From: Calditrichota bacterium
GTDB taxonomy: Bacteria > Calditrichota > Calditrichia > Calditrichales > J004
Length of the DNA: 64,000 bases
Direction: 5' to 3'
Assembly: GCA_013112635.1 (NCBI GenBank)
Contig: JABFGF010000006.1
Location: forward strand, 186,001 to 250,000
Made by a program: the position numbers and the translations under genes. The notes beneath the pieces were generated by a model, which saw only the letters and a list, made by a program, of their open reading frames with translations, had not been told where the DNA came from and searched no databases. Each line of letters starts with the position of its first letter. Position 1 is the stretch's first letter. This document shows positions 53,866-62,413 of this stretch, piece by piece.

Positions 53866-54108
53866 TTAAATAGAATGGCATCTACCTGCTAGGGTAGAAA
53901 AGTTGGCTTTAAATTTATCGTAATATTCACAAACACTTTTTACAATTACTTCTTTTCCACTTGACTTTACGAACTGTTTGTTAAGCCTATCAACTTCATG
54001 AACGTAGTGTGTGGTTAACTGGGATAAAGCTAATTCTAAATCTAATTTTTGTCCCTCCTTGGACTTTGTATCCATAATTACTTCTCCTATTTCACTATCT
54101 ACATTCAT
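53866..54108 (-). CDS. Unrecognised small protein B
   Basis: An 80-residue, probably cytoplasmic and helical protein (LDLELALSQLTTHYVHEVDRLNKQF) that I do not recognise. I chose ATG 54108 (GGGAG eight bases upstream); ATG 54075 with a perfect AGGAGA is an equally good start and would give 69 residues. It is followed by a terminator, so it is a one-gene unit, and its promoter region contains an ACTATT/AATAGT inverted repeat similar to the sites in front of the winged-helix regulator gene. Confidence 0.6.
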   Translation of the reverse strand: MNVDSEIGEVIMDTKSKEGQKLDLELALSQLTTHYVHEVDRLNKQFVKSSGKEVIVKSVCEYYDKFKANFSTLAGRCHSI

Positions 54109-54194
54109 TATAATATCTCCCAAACTTTGGTCTATTGTAAAAACGCACAAAAACCTAAAGTGTTTTCAAAAATGACTGATTTATTCTTTAAAAA

Positions 54195-54213
54195 ACTATT
54201 ATTTTCCAATAGT
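54195..54213. promoter_or_regulatory. ACTATT-N7-AATAGT inverted repeat upstream of small protein B
   Basis: ACTATT at 54195-54200 and AATAGT at 54208-54213. It resembles the palindromes at 54981-55030, so the winged-helix regulator may bind here too. The rest of this 337-base AT-rich gap shows no gene. Confidence 0.35.
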
Positions 54214-54445
54214 AGTGGCTTTTCTTAGAATTATCTACCTAAATCTTATATTTTTAAAACAAAAAACATGCCAATTATTTAAGTTGTGGACAAAATATAG
54301 ATCGATAATATTCAAAGAATAACATTATTTTCATATTTGTAAAATAATGTTACACAATTGTATGATTTTCATCAAATCTCTTAAACTAACTATTCGATAT
54401 GTTTTCTTTTAATGCTAAATAAACTTCATTTCAAGTATTCAGGGA

Positions 54446-54952
54446 CTATAATGTTTCCGCATGAATTTCGTCTTCAAAGTTTTTTGAAAGCTTTTTTAAA
54501 TATATGTGTTGATCCAAAACCTTTGAAGTAAGGCGTAGGGTGTTCATTTGTCCTTTTATTGTTTTTAAATAACCGCTATCAATAAAATTTTGTAAAACAG
54601 GATCGAATTCTTCGGAATTTTCATATATTTTATTTTGGATAATTTTTTGGTAAAAATAATCGCGAGGTATTGTACCTTTTTTTTTGTCTCTAAAGGTGTA
54701 GGCCATTAAAATGGCTTTTGCATTTATTTCTTCTGTAATAAGCATTTCAAAATTACAGGAATAATGTCTCCCATGTTTAAAGATAATATCATCTTTTTTG
54801 CTTAGTTTGACTACCCTTTGTTGTGCAGCTGGTTCTCCGATTTTTAATTCGGTGGCAATCTCTTTGACCAATGGTGAACGCAACAGCTCATGATGTAAAC
54901 GGACAAATGCTATTAGCGTTTCAGATTGAGTTTCAGTAAGCGCTCGGCTCAT
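54446..54952 (-). CDS. Winged-helix DNA-binding protein
   Basis: A 168-residue protein. Residues about 5-60 (LTETQSETLIAFVRLHHELLRSPLVKEIATELKIGEPAAQQRVVKLSKKDDI) read as a winged helix-turn-helix similar to the LexA/MarR class, with a recognition-helix segment GEPAAQQRVVKLSKK. The rest, including a second possible helical domain (EEFDPVLQNFIDSGYLKTIKGQMNTLRLT), is unassigned. There is no LexA-type protease domain. A cluster of palindromes directly upstream of its start suggests that it represses itself. Confidence 0.7.
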   Translation of the reverse strand: MSRALTETQSETLIAFVRLHHELLRSPLVKEIATELKIGEPAAQQRVVKLSKKDDIIFKHGRHYSCNFEMLITEEINAKAILMAYTFRDKKKGTIPRDYFYQKIIQNKIYENSEEFDPVLQNFIDSGYLKTIKGQMNTLRLTSKVLDQHIYLKKLSKNFEDEIHAETL

Positions 54953-54980
54953 CTATATAAGTCTTCTGATTTGAAAGGAA

Positions 54981-55030
54981 TAATAGCTATTATAATAACT
55001 ATTATTTATACTATAATAAGTAATAGTATA
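54981..55030. promoter_or_regulatory. Cluster of three palindromic sites upstream of the winged-helix gene
   Basis: TAATAGCTATTA (54981-54992, perfect palindrome), TAATAACTATTA (54993-55004, one mismatch) and TATACTAT-N8-ATAGTATA (55007-55030) lie one after another, 29 bases above the regulator's ATG. This is a typical arrangement for autoregulation. Confidence 0.5.
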
Positions 55031-55331
55031 AATCGATAATGGCAATGTAAGGTAGTATTATGATATATGCAAATTCAATCGGCAGTCTTCATATTTGCAT
55101 TATTTTTTAACTTAAGTGTTTTGGAAAACATTTACTATAATCCAAAGGAGTTTATCTACTAGCGCGACGTTTCCATTTCTGCGATGTGTATTATGGTTTG
55201 TGATTGTTGCTAAAAAGTTATGATTCGAGGTTTTTTATTTCTTATATTATACAGTTATTTAATTTCAGGTTGTTTCTTTTACAAATTGAAACAAATCAAT
55301 ATTAATAGATTTATTTTTTTAGGAGAGCAAA
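55031..55331. other. Intergenic region before the P5C dehydrogenase gene
   Basis: About 300 bases without a gene. Two short inverted repeats are present: ATGCAAAT (55067-55074) with ATTTGCAT (55093-55100), and TTGTTTC (55270-55276) with GAAACAA (55288-55294). TTAGGAGAG at the end is the ribosome binding site of the dehydrogenase gene. The second repeat could be an operator for that gene. Confidence 0.35.
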
Positions 55332-56963
55332 ATGTCAAACGCATATTTCTTAGTTCCCGAACCGGCAAATGAGCCGATCCTTGGGTATGCGCCGGGCAGC
55401 CCGGAAAAAGCAGAGTTAAAAGCTAAAATGGCCGAAATGGCCGCACAAAAAATTGAAGTGCCGCTTACTATTGGCGGGGAAGAAATAAAAACAGGTAATA
55501 CAGCAGAAATGCTGATCCCTCATGATCATGGACATGTTTTGGGTGTTTATCATAAAGCGGGTGAAAAAGAAGTAAATATGGCAATTGAAGCAGCATTAAA
55601 AGCACGCCAGGAATGGGCGGATATGCCTTGGGAACATCGCGCTGCAATCTTTTTAAATGCTGCTGAATTACTGGCTGGACCATGGCGTTCAACAATAAAT
55701 GCCGCAACAATGTTAGGACAATCTAAAACAGCCTTTCAGGCGGAAATTGATTCTGCGTGTGAGTTGATTGATTTCTGGAAATTCAATGTACATTATATGG
55801 CCGAACTGATGGCTGACCAGCCAATGTCTTCGCCCGGAGTCTGGAACCGCGTAGAATATCGTCCTTTAGAGGGATTTATTTTTGCAGTTACTCCTTTCAA
55901 TTTTTCCTCAATTGCCGGCAACCTACCAACTGCGCCTGCTATGATTGGAAATGTGGCATTATGGAAGCCAGCATCCAGCGCTGTTTATTCTGCCTATTAT
56001 TTAATGAAATTACTTGAAGAAGCAGGTGTGCCTAAGGGTGTGATCAATTTTGTACCTGGTTCCGGTGGTCAAGTTGGCAACCCGGTTATGGCCAGTCCGG
56101 ATTTAGCTGGAATTCATTTTACAGGATCAACAGCGGTTTTTCAGGGAATGTGGAAAACTGTAGGTGAAAACATCTCCAATATGAAGTACTATCCACGCAT
56201 CGTGGGCGAAACAGGTGGGAAGGATTTTATCTTTGCCCACAACTCATCTGATGTTGATGCTTTGGTTGTTGCAGCCTTGCGTGGTGCCTTTGAGTACCAG
56301 GGACAAAAATGCTCAGCGGCATCTCGGATGTATATCCCCAAATCAATTTGGGGTGAATTTAAAGACAAATATGTGGCCGAAGTAGCTAAGATAAAAATGG
56401 GTGATGTCTCTGACTTTACAAACTTTATGGGTGCTGTTATAGATAAATCGGCATTCAGGGATATTACCGGATATATTGATTATGCCCGTGAAGCCAGTGA
56501 TGCAGAGTTTATTACCGGTGGTAAATATGACGATTCAAAAGGTTATTTTATTGAACCAACTACAATCGTTACAACTAATCCAAAATTTAAAACAATGGTT
56601 GAAGAAATCTTTGGTCCGGTTATGACTATGTTTGTTTACGATGATGAAGATTTTGATAAAACTTTGGATTTATGCGATACAACTTCTATGTATGCTTTAA
56701 CCGGAGCGATTTTTGCTCAGGATCGAGCCAAGCTTGTTCATATGGCCAATAAGCTGAAAAATGCAGCAGGTAACTTTTATTATAACGATAAGCCAACCGG
56801 TGCTGTTGTTGGTCAACAACCTTTTGGTGGTGGGCGTGCATCCGGGACAAATGACAAAGCGGGAAGCGCGATGAACCTTTTGCGTTGGATGTCTGTAAGA
56901 ACAATGAAAGAAACTTTCGCGCCGCCAAAGGATTGGACATACCCATTTATGGGCGAAAAGTAA
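55332..56963 (+). CDS. pruA: Delta-1-pyrroline-5-carboxylate dehydrogenase (ALDH4A1-type)
   Basis: A 543-residue aldehyde dehydrogenase oxidising glutamate-gamma-semialdehyde to glutamate in proline and arginine catabolism. It has PFNFSSIAGNLPTAPA (188-203), FTGSTAVF, general base E293 in VGETGGKDF and catalytic C327 in YQGQKCSAASR, with EEIFGPVMT and GQQPFGGGRASGTNDKAG near the end. The length and wording are those of the mitochondrial ALDH4A1-like form, not the bifunctional PutA. No proline dehydrogenase gene is in the window. A strong ribosome binding site precedes and a terminator follows. Confidence 0.94.
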   Translation: MSNAYFLVPEPANEPILGYAPGSPEKAELKAKMAEMAAQKIEVPLTIGGEEIKTGNTAEMLIPHDHGHVLGVYHKAGEKEVNMAIEAALKARQEWADMPWEHRAAIFLNAAELLAGPWRSTINAATMLGQSKTAFQAEIDSACELIDFWKFNVHYMAELMADQPMSSPGVWNRVEYRPLEGFIFAVTPFNFSSIAGNLPTAPAMIGNVALWKPASSAVYSAYYLMKLLEEAGVPKGVINFVPGSGGQVGNPVMASPDLAGIHFTGSTAVFQGMWKTVGENISNMKYYPRIVGETGGKDFIFAHNSSDVDALVVAALRGAFEYQGQKCSAASRMYIPKSIWGEFKDKYVAEVAKIKMGDVSDFTNFMGAVIDKSAFRDITGYIDYAREASDAEFITGGKYDDSKGYFIEPTTIVTTNPKFKTMVEEIFGPVMTMFVYDDEDFDKTLDLCDTTSMYALTGAIFAQDRAKLVHMANKLKNAAGNFYYNDKPTGAVVGQQPFGGGRASGTNDKAGSAMNLLRWMSVRTMKETFAPPKDWTYPFMGEK

Positions 56964-56983
56964 ATAATTAAGATTATTAAGTA

Positions 56984-57012
56984 AGGGAGTCAATATCGGC
57001 TCCCTTTTTTGG
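56984..57012 (+). terminator. Rho-independent terminator after the P5C dehydrogenase gene
   Basis: GGGAGTC at 56985-56991 pairs with GGCTCCC around a short loop, with one G-T pair; six Ts follow. Confidence 0.85.
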
Positions 57013-57178
57013 TTTTCGAGCTATTTGGAGGGCACAAGTGTTTTAAAATTACAAAATAGTGACTCTCCTAACACTATCACCAATCTGACCATCTCTTTTC
57101 CATTATCCCGCATAAATTCTATTCTTAAGCCTGATTGCCGAAGATAATATTATTCAGTTTAAATTATATTGCGGTGTA

Positions 57179-59515
57179 ATGGGTTTATTTGAGCCAAATG
57201 TTGAAAAGCTAAAAGCAAAGCGCAATTCTAAAGCTTTAATCAAAGCACTGGAAAGTAAATCTACAGAAGTCCAGATTAAAGCGGCGCGTGCTTTAGGTGA
57301 CCTATATGTAAAAACGGCCGTGGATGCTCTGCTTGTTGCATTAACGGATTGGAACGATGATGTACAGATTGCAGCCGCTGAAGCATTGGGGAAAATTGGT
57401 AAAGAAAAAGCCATAAAACCTCTTATTTATGCCCTTAAAGAAAAAAATCCACGTTTAAAAAAGACAATAATTTTTGCCCTTGGTGAGATTGGATTTGATG
57501 CCATTCAACCTTTGATTGAGTTGCTAAATGAATCTGAAGGAAAAATGCAGGAGCATGTAATAAATGCCATTATTGAATTGGGTGAATCAGCTCGCAAATC
57601 AATCAAATTAAAACTGTTCGATCATAAAACAGAAAACCGTCCCACATTGCTCAAAGTTTTTGCAAAAATCGGGGATAAGGAATCGATTGATATTTTATTA
57701 GATATTTTAAATACCGACCCGGAATATGATATGCAAAAAGCTGCTGCCCAGCATCTTGTAGATCTTGGCGAAGCAGCAGTGCCAAAACTTTTAGAAACGG
57801 CTATGCATCCCGATAGTGACCTGCAATTAATGTTGGTTATTCTCAGTCAGATTGGAGATAAACGGTGCCGGGAGTTCTTTATTGAAAATATGCAAAGTTC
57901 CAATGCTCGTATTAGAATGATGTGTGCAAATGGCCTGGATAAATCCGGTTGGCGACCCAGGAAAAATGAAATAGGCGTTTGGTATTTAATTGCCAAACAA
58001 CAATGGCCAAAGCTGGTTGATTTAGGTCCGGTTTCGATAACCCCACTTGGGAAGGTTATAGATGATAAGGATGATACTATCCGAAATGCTGCTCTTGAAA
58101 CCATTGCGCGTGTGGGGCAAAAAGGCAGCGACATCTTAATAGAATCCCTAAATGACAAACATGCCGAGAGCCGTTTACAAGCTGCAGCGGCACTTGGGAA
58201 ATTGTATGAAAGAAATGCAATACCTGCTTTAAGCAAGTGCTTGAGCGATGTGGATGCAAGGGTCCGCCGGGCAGCTGTAGAATCCTTGGGTAAGATCGAA
58301 GATGAGGAGTGTATTAATCCGATAATTATGGCTTTAAAGGATGATGATGCCAATGTCAGAAAGACAGCCATCCGTTATGTAAGCCATTTTAATGATCCGC
58401 GGGCTCTGGAGCTTTTTATCCCAATGCTAGGCGACCCTGTTCCTGTAGTTTCTCAGGAAGTAGTTAAAGCCTTGCTTATTGTTGGCAGCAGCGCGTTTGA
58501 TGCACTGGTTGATGCATTGGAAACCTCAAATACAATCACAAAAAGATATGCTGCTACAACACTTGGACTTATAAAAGACATAAGAGCAGTACCACCGTTA
58601 ATTGCCCAATTAAGCAACAACAACTGGGTTGTTCGCCGGGCAGTAGTTGCGGCTTTGGGTGAACTGGATGATAAACGGGCTTTAACTGCTTTGTTAAGTA
58701 TGCTGGAAGATGGCAGGGATGAAGTTGCGTTGGCTGCATCTAAAGCTTTAGCGAACATTGGAGCTCCTGCTGTTTCCGGATTATTATCATACCTTATTGG
58801 ACGTAAGAAAAATCAATATGCTATTTTAGCCCTTAAAGATATGAAGAGTGAATCGATAAAACCGCTTTTAAACTCTTTGCGCCATGATAATACCCAAGTT
58901 CGTAGTACGGTTGTAAAAGTATTGGATTTGATTGACTGGAAACCGGCAAAAGATGAACAGGGCGCTGCATATTGGATTGCCAAACAGGAATGGGATAAAA
59001 GCGTTGAGATTGGTGAACAGGCTGTAGAACCGTTGATTGATGTTCTTACAACGGATGAAATGTGGCACCGAAAAGCTGCTGCGGAAAATCTCGGTAAACT
59101 AAAAGATGATAAAGCAGTTGACTACCTGATCCAGACATTGAGTGATAAATATTGGAATGTCCGCGAAGCCTCAATGCGATCACTTGTAAAAATGGGGCGC
59201 AAAGCTGTGGAGCCGTTAATAAATGCAATGTTGACGGGCAATAAAAATGCATTTGAAAGTATTACAGCTACTTTGGCAAATATCGGGGATAAGCGGGCTG
59301 TGCAACCTTTAGAGTATGTTTTGAAAGACAACCGTCAGTTTGTTAGGCAGGCAGCAGTTAAAGCCCTCGAAAAAATGGATGCGATAAATTCAAACCGGCG
59401 TTGCCAAAGCTGTGGTAAACCGGTTCATAAAAGTTTAAATCAGGGTGATTATTGCCCATTTTGTAATGTTCGTTTAACAGCGAAAACAAAAGATGAAGAG
59501 GTCAGTGTAGCATAA
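57179..59515 (+). CDS. Large HEAT-repeat protein with C-terminal zinc ribbon
   Basis: A 778-residue alpha-solenoid built of about 20 HEAT/PBS-lyase-like repeats of ~31 residues (typical unit: AVDALLVALTDWNDDVQIAAAEALGKIG). Two matching non-HEAT inserts, GWRPRKNEIGVWYLIAKQQW (about 259-278) and DWKPAKDEQGAAYWIAKQEW (about 582-601), suggest an internal duplication. The last 37 residues form a zinc ribbon (C742, C745, C759, C762; CxxC-x13-CxxC). No signal peptide, so cytoplasmic. It is probably a protein scaffold; the partner is unknown. Confidence 0.85.
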   Translation: MGLFEPNVEKLKAKRNSKALIKALESKSTEVQIKAARALGDLYVKTAVDALLVALTDWNDDVQIAAAEALGKIGKEKAIKPLIYALKEKNPRLKKTIIFALGEIGFDAIQPLIELLNESEGKMQEHVINAIIELGESARKSIKLKLFDHKTENRPTLLKVFAKIGDKESIDILLDILNTDPEYDMQKAAAQHLVDLGEAAVPKLLETAMHPDSDLQLMLVILSQIGDKRCREFFIENMQSSNARIRMMCANGLDKSGWRPRKNEIGVWYLIAKQQWPKLVDLGPVSITPLGKVIDDKDDTIRNAALETIARVGQKGSDILIESLNDKHAESRLQAAAALGKLYERNAIPALSKCLSDVDARVRRAAVESLGKIEDEECINPIIMALKDDDANVRKTAIRYVSHFNDPRALELFIPMLGDPVPVVSQEVVKALLIVGSSAFDALVDALETSNTITKRYAATTLGLIKDIRAVPPLIAQLSNNNWVVRRAVVAALGELDDKRALTALLSMLEDGRDEVALAASKALANIGAPAVSGLLSYLIGRKKNQYAILALKDMKSESIKPLLNSLRHDNTQVRSTVVKVLDLIDWKPAKDEQGAAYWIAKQEWDKSVEIGEQAVEPLIDVLTTDEMWHRKAAAENLGKLKDDKAVDYLIQTLSDKYWNVREASMRSLVKMGRKAVEPLINAMLTGNKNAFESITATLANIGDKRAVQPLEYVLKDNRQFVRQAAVKALEKMDAINSNRRCQSCGKPVHKSLNQGDYCPFCNVRLTAKTKDEEVSVA

Positions 59516-59534
59516 CTCTCAATAGCCCATGTTT

Positions 59535-60290
59535 TTATTTAACTTTTTTAAAAAGGTAGTTTGGGTTTTTCATAATTAATTCATAATCAGAGTGCGCCTC
59601 AACTTCTTTTGCAACTTGCGAACTTCCAAAAATACCTCCATCAGCTGAATCATCTAATAGTAAAAAACCACCGTGTCCAAGAAATATATCAGCATTTTGA
59701 AAATCTTTCCGGCATTGTTCATAGCTATGATCACCATCGATATAAACAAATGACAATGGCCCACCTAAGCGGCTCTCATTGCCAAAAATATCGCGCATTG
59801 CCGAACCTTCTTTCCAATAACTAAAAAACAGGTTTGATGATAAATGAAAGCTCGCCGGCATATTATGAGAGCTGAAGAACAAGGCATTGTTTTTAAATTG
59901 GCTTTTTGTAAAACGGACGTAATTTTCACGTCTGATATTTTTGTTCCCTCCAACAATTTCCATATATGCCTCAAGATCGCCATCTTGAATTCCTGATGGA
60001 TTCTTATCAAAAAAACCTTCATAACTCCAATCATCGCAGGTAAAAATTTTATTAGGCTTATTATTTTTATCGAGAAAATAACGAAGAAGGATAAAACTAA
60101 GACCGCAAAAAGAACCAATCTCTAAAACCGGCTTTTTAGATGAAAGATGTTTGGCAACATATTCAAAACTTTCCAGGTTCCCCGTTTCCAGCATACCTGG
60201 AACGGTACACAAAATCCTCTGAGTAAACTCATCCAACTCAAGATTTGTATTTTTTCCACTTTGCAGGATTTTTTTTATAATATTCTTCAA
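59535..60290 (-). CDS. Class I SAM-dependent methyltransferase (Methyltransf_24 type)
   Basis: A 251-residue class I methyltransferase. SAM motif I is VLEIGSFCGLSFILL (about 56-70), with the acidic strand-2 region IFTCDDWSYEG and FVYIDGDHSYEQCRKDFQNA followed by LLLDDSADGG. The layout recalls the Methyltransf_24/cephalosporin-hydroxylase-like group that often modifies glycans or polyketides. It is last in a minus-strand trio and its first four bases overlap the sulfotransferase gene, so it probably acts on the same product. Confidence 0.85.
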   Translation of the reverse strand: MKNIIKKILQSGKNTNLELDEFTQRILCTVPGMLETGNLESFEYVAKHLSSKKPVLEIGSFCGLSFILLRYFLDKNNKPNKIFTCDDWSYEGFFDKNPSGIQDGDLEAYMEIVGGNKNIRRENYVRFTKSQFKNNALFFSSHNMPASFHLSSNLFFSYWKEGSAMRDIFGNESRLGGPLSFVYIDGDHSYEQCRKDFQNADIFLGHGGFLLLDDSADGGIFGSSQVAKEVEAHSDYELIMKNPNYLFKKVK

Positions 60291-61057
60291 GCGCCGTCCA
60301 GATATAATTTTTTAAAAAGTAAATCGTTTTTCAGATAATCTAAAAATAATTGTTTCTGCTTGCGATTAAATTCTTTGCGCCAATAGCCATAACGGCCTTT
60401 TCTTAACAAGTGGTTTTCAAAACGGTCATTAGTAATGCTTGCCTGATTTTTTTTATTCTTGAAAGATTGGCGGTTGATTGTTTCCTGGATTTCCATATCT
60501 GTTTTGTTTAGAGATAAATAATTCAAAATCGCGCTGCATTCATCGATTGGATCAGCCACTAACTTCTCAAATTGAACAAACAAAGCCTTATTTGAATGAT
60601 AAGGCAGATAATGTTTTTGCCATGAAACTTTGCACCATTTATCTAACGATTCATTTCCCTTCAATACTGCTTGAACCATTTGTTCTTTTACAGTTTTTGT
60701 ACCTTTTACAAGATTGTACATCTTACTTAGGATTGCTTTTATTCCCCGTAGGTTGTAATCATGTGCGAAAAAGTTGGTCCCGGAAACTACTACGTCCCGA
60801 GGATCGCGGATTAAATAGATTATTTTGAAAATACTCCCGGTAGAAACCTGATTGAGTTCATCATAAATATGATGGGATTTGTAACATGCAAATTCCGATT
60901 CTCTGTCAGCGCCCTCGATTATAGGTTGGTCAGGATCATCAAATCCCCAATTTCCTTTGATTGGGCATTGTAGCAAATCCGCAACGAGCCGTGTAAGCCA
61001 GGTTGTACCACTTTTAGGATAACCGACAATAATAATGTTTTTAATTGATTCACTCAT
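60287..61057 (-). CDS. PAPS-dependent sulfotransferase
   Basis: A 256-residue sulfotransferase. The 5'-phosphosulfate loop is GYPKSGTTWL (12-21) and the 3'-phosphate motif is LIRDPRDVVVSGTNFF (about 81-96). The C-terminal RKGRYGYWRKEF is also typical of cytosolic-type sulfotransferases. It would transfer sulfate from PAPS to a hydroxyl or amine, presumably on a sugar given its neighbours. It overlaps both the flippase gene (eight bases) and the methyltransferase gene (four bases). Confidence 0.92.
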   Translation of the reverse strand: MSESIKNIIIVGYPKSGTTWLTRLVADLLQCPIKGNWGFDDPDQPIIEGADRESEFACYKSHHIYDELNQVSTGSIFKIIYLIRDPRDVVVSGTNFFAHDYNLRGIKAILSKMYNLVKGTKTVKEQMVQAVLKGNESLDKWCKVSWQKHYLPYHSNKALFVQFEKLVADPIDECSAILNYLSLNKTDMEIQETINRQSFKNKKNQASITNDRFENHLLRKGRYGYWRKEFNRKQKQLFLDYLKNDLLFKKLYLDGA

Positions 61058-62234
61058 TTTTTGAAATAGTTTTTCTATATTGCCAAAATAAAATGATAAG
61101 AAGCCAAATCCCGGCGCTTTTAATAAGTAAAGCTCCTAAAACACCAAGTTCTGCAATTAAAAAATACCCTGCAAACAATTGAACCATCAAGACTGACAAT
61201 GCAAATTTTGCAACAATCTGCTGCCGATTATTTTTATAAAAATCATTAATTAATAAAATGTGAATAAAAACCGGTTGAATTGCAGTAAACCCAATAAAAT
61301 AATAAATCTCTGGAAAATCAATTCCATAAATAATGGAAATAAACAAATAGACCGCTACAATTATAAAGACAGCAAAAGCAAATCCATATAAAAAAGATTT
61401 TCTTTCTATTTTTCGTCTGGTTCTGTCACTAATTCGAAATAGGTTTTTTAGATATGGGTTTATTAAAAAAGTTGCAGTTAAGGGTGCCAGGGCTAGTGTT
61501 CCGATTAATATGTGGTACTTTCCTAATTCGATTTTTCCTAAAAAGAGCGCAGCAAAGTAGAGATCAATTTTTGAACGTAATGTGCCTGATAGAGCCGGGA
61601 TAAAAAACGGAATGGATAAAAAAAGGATGTTAAAACTTATCTCAAAACTCAGGCCTCTTAATCTTTTGGAATAAAAAGCTGTGTAGCAGCTTGCTTTTAA
61701 TAAAATGGAAATAGTAGAAAAAGCCAAAAGTAGATAGAGGGTTAAAGAATTTCTATAAATGAAAACGGAAGCAATAAAAATCAGCGAACTAATTGAATCA
61801 ATTAAAATCGCCGTTTTAAAATCGCGGTTATACAGAATTAAAACTTGAAAAGAGTTAACAATGAAATTAGCAATTAGCCAGAAAACAAAAATAATCTGAA
61901 CTTTGCTATCAAAGGGGAAAAAGAAAATAAGTAACAGCGTTGGAGCTAATAAAACCAGGCGGCTCAAAACATTTGAAATCCATTGTTGATAAATCTGGCC
62001 CGGATTGAGACTGAAACTTTTAATTAAATAATCTCGGCTGCCGAAAGATGTGAAGATAAGTATCAGGCCGGCCAAAACCAGAATTTGAACATAGCTTCCC
62101 CATAATTCCACATCATGATAGCGTATAACAATAAGTGAAATAATAATCTGACTAAGCGGAGTAATAAGCTGATTTAATCCGTAGCTTGATATAGTTTTTA
62201 ATCGAGAAAATTGTTTTAAAAGATTAGTGGACAT
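61050..62234 (-). CDS. Oligosaccharide flippase (Wzx-like, MOP superfamily)
   Basis: A 394-residue membrane protein with about 10-12 hydrophobic segments, basic loops and the start LKTISSYGLNQLITPLSQIIISLIVIRYHD, as in polysaccharide-biosynthesis (Wzx) flippases. It would move lipid-linked sugar units across the inner membrane. It is slightly short for the family (usually 400-480) without an obvious break. As first gene of the overlapping trio it suggests that the sulfated and methylated product is an exported glycan. Confidence 0.82.
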   Translation of the reverse strand: MSTNLLKQFSRLKTISSYGLNQLITPLSQIIISLIVIRYHDVELWGSYVQILVLAGLILIFTSFGSRDYLIKSFSLNPGQIYQQWISNVLSRLVLLAPTLLLIFFFPFDSKVQIIFVFWLIANFIVNSFQVLILYNRDFKTAILIDSISSLIFIASVFIYRNSLTLYLLLAFSTISILLKASCYTAFYSKRLRGLSFEISFNILFLSIPFFIPALSGTLRSKIDLYFAALFLGKIELGKYHILIGTLALAPLTATFLINPYLKNLFRISDRTRRKIERKSFLYGFAFAVFIIVAVYLFISIIYGIDFPEIYYFIGFTAIQPVFIHILLINDFYKNNRQQIVAKFALSVLMVQLFAGYFLIAELGVLGALLIKSAGIWLLIILFWQYRKTISKNE

Positions 62235-62413
62235 AAAAGATTTTAATTAAGATTTCTGTTTTAAAAATATGTGTTTTTAGTTTACCAAATAAATATTTAT
62301 TTGGGGAATAAAGTAAAAGCCACTAATGTTCTTCTTGCCAGATTTGCTTTTTATGTGATCAAGATTAGATTTACCTCCTTTTAACAACTTTGAGAAAACC
62401 GGAAACTTCAAAC

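Noticed and set aside
57847-58371. 174-codon minus-strand frame inside the HEAT-repeat gene
   Set aside because: It is a shadow of the repetitive HEAT coding sequence; the composition is serine/alanine-rich by reverse complement of the repeats.
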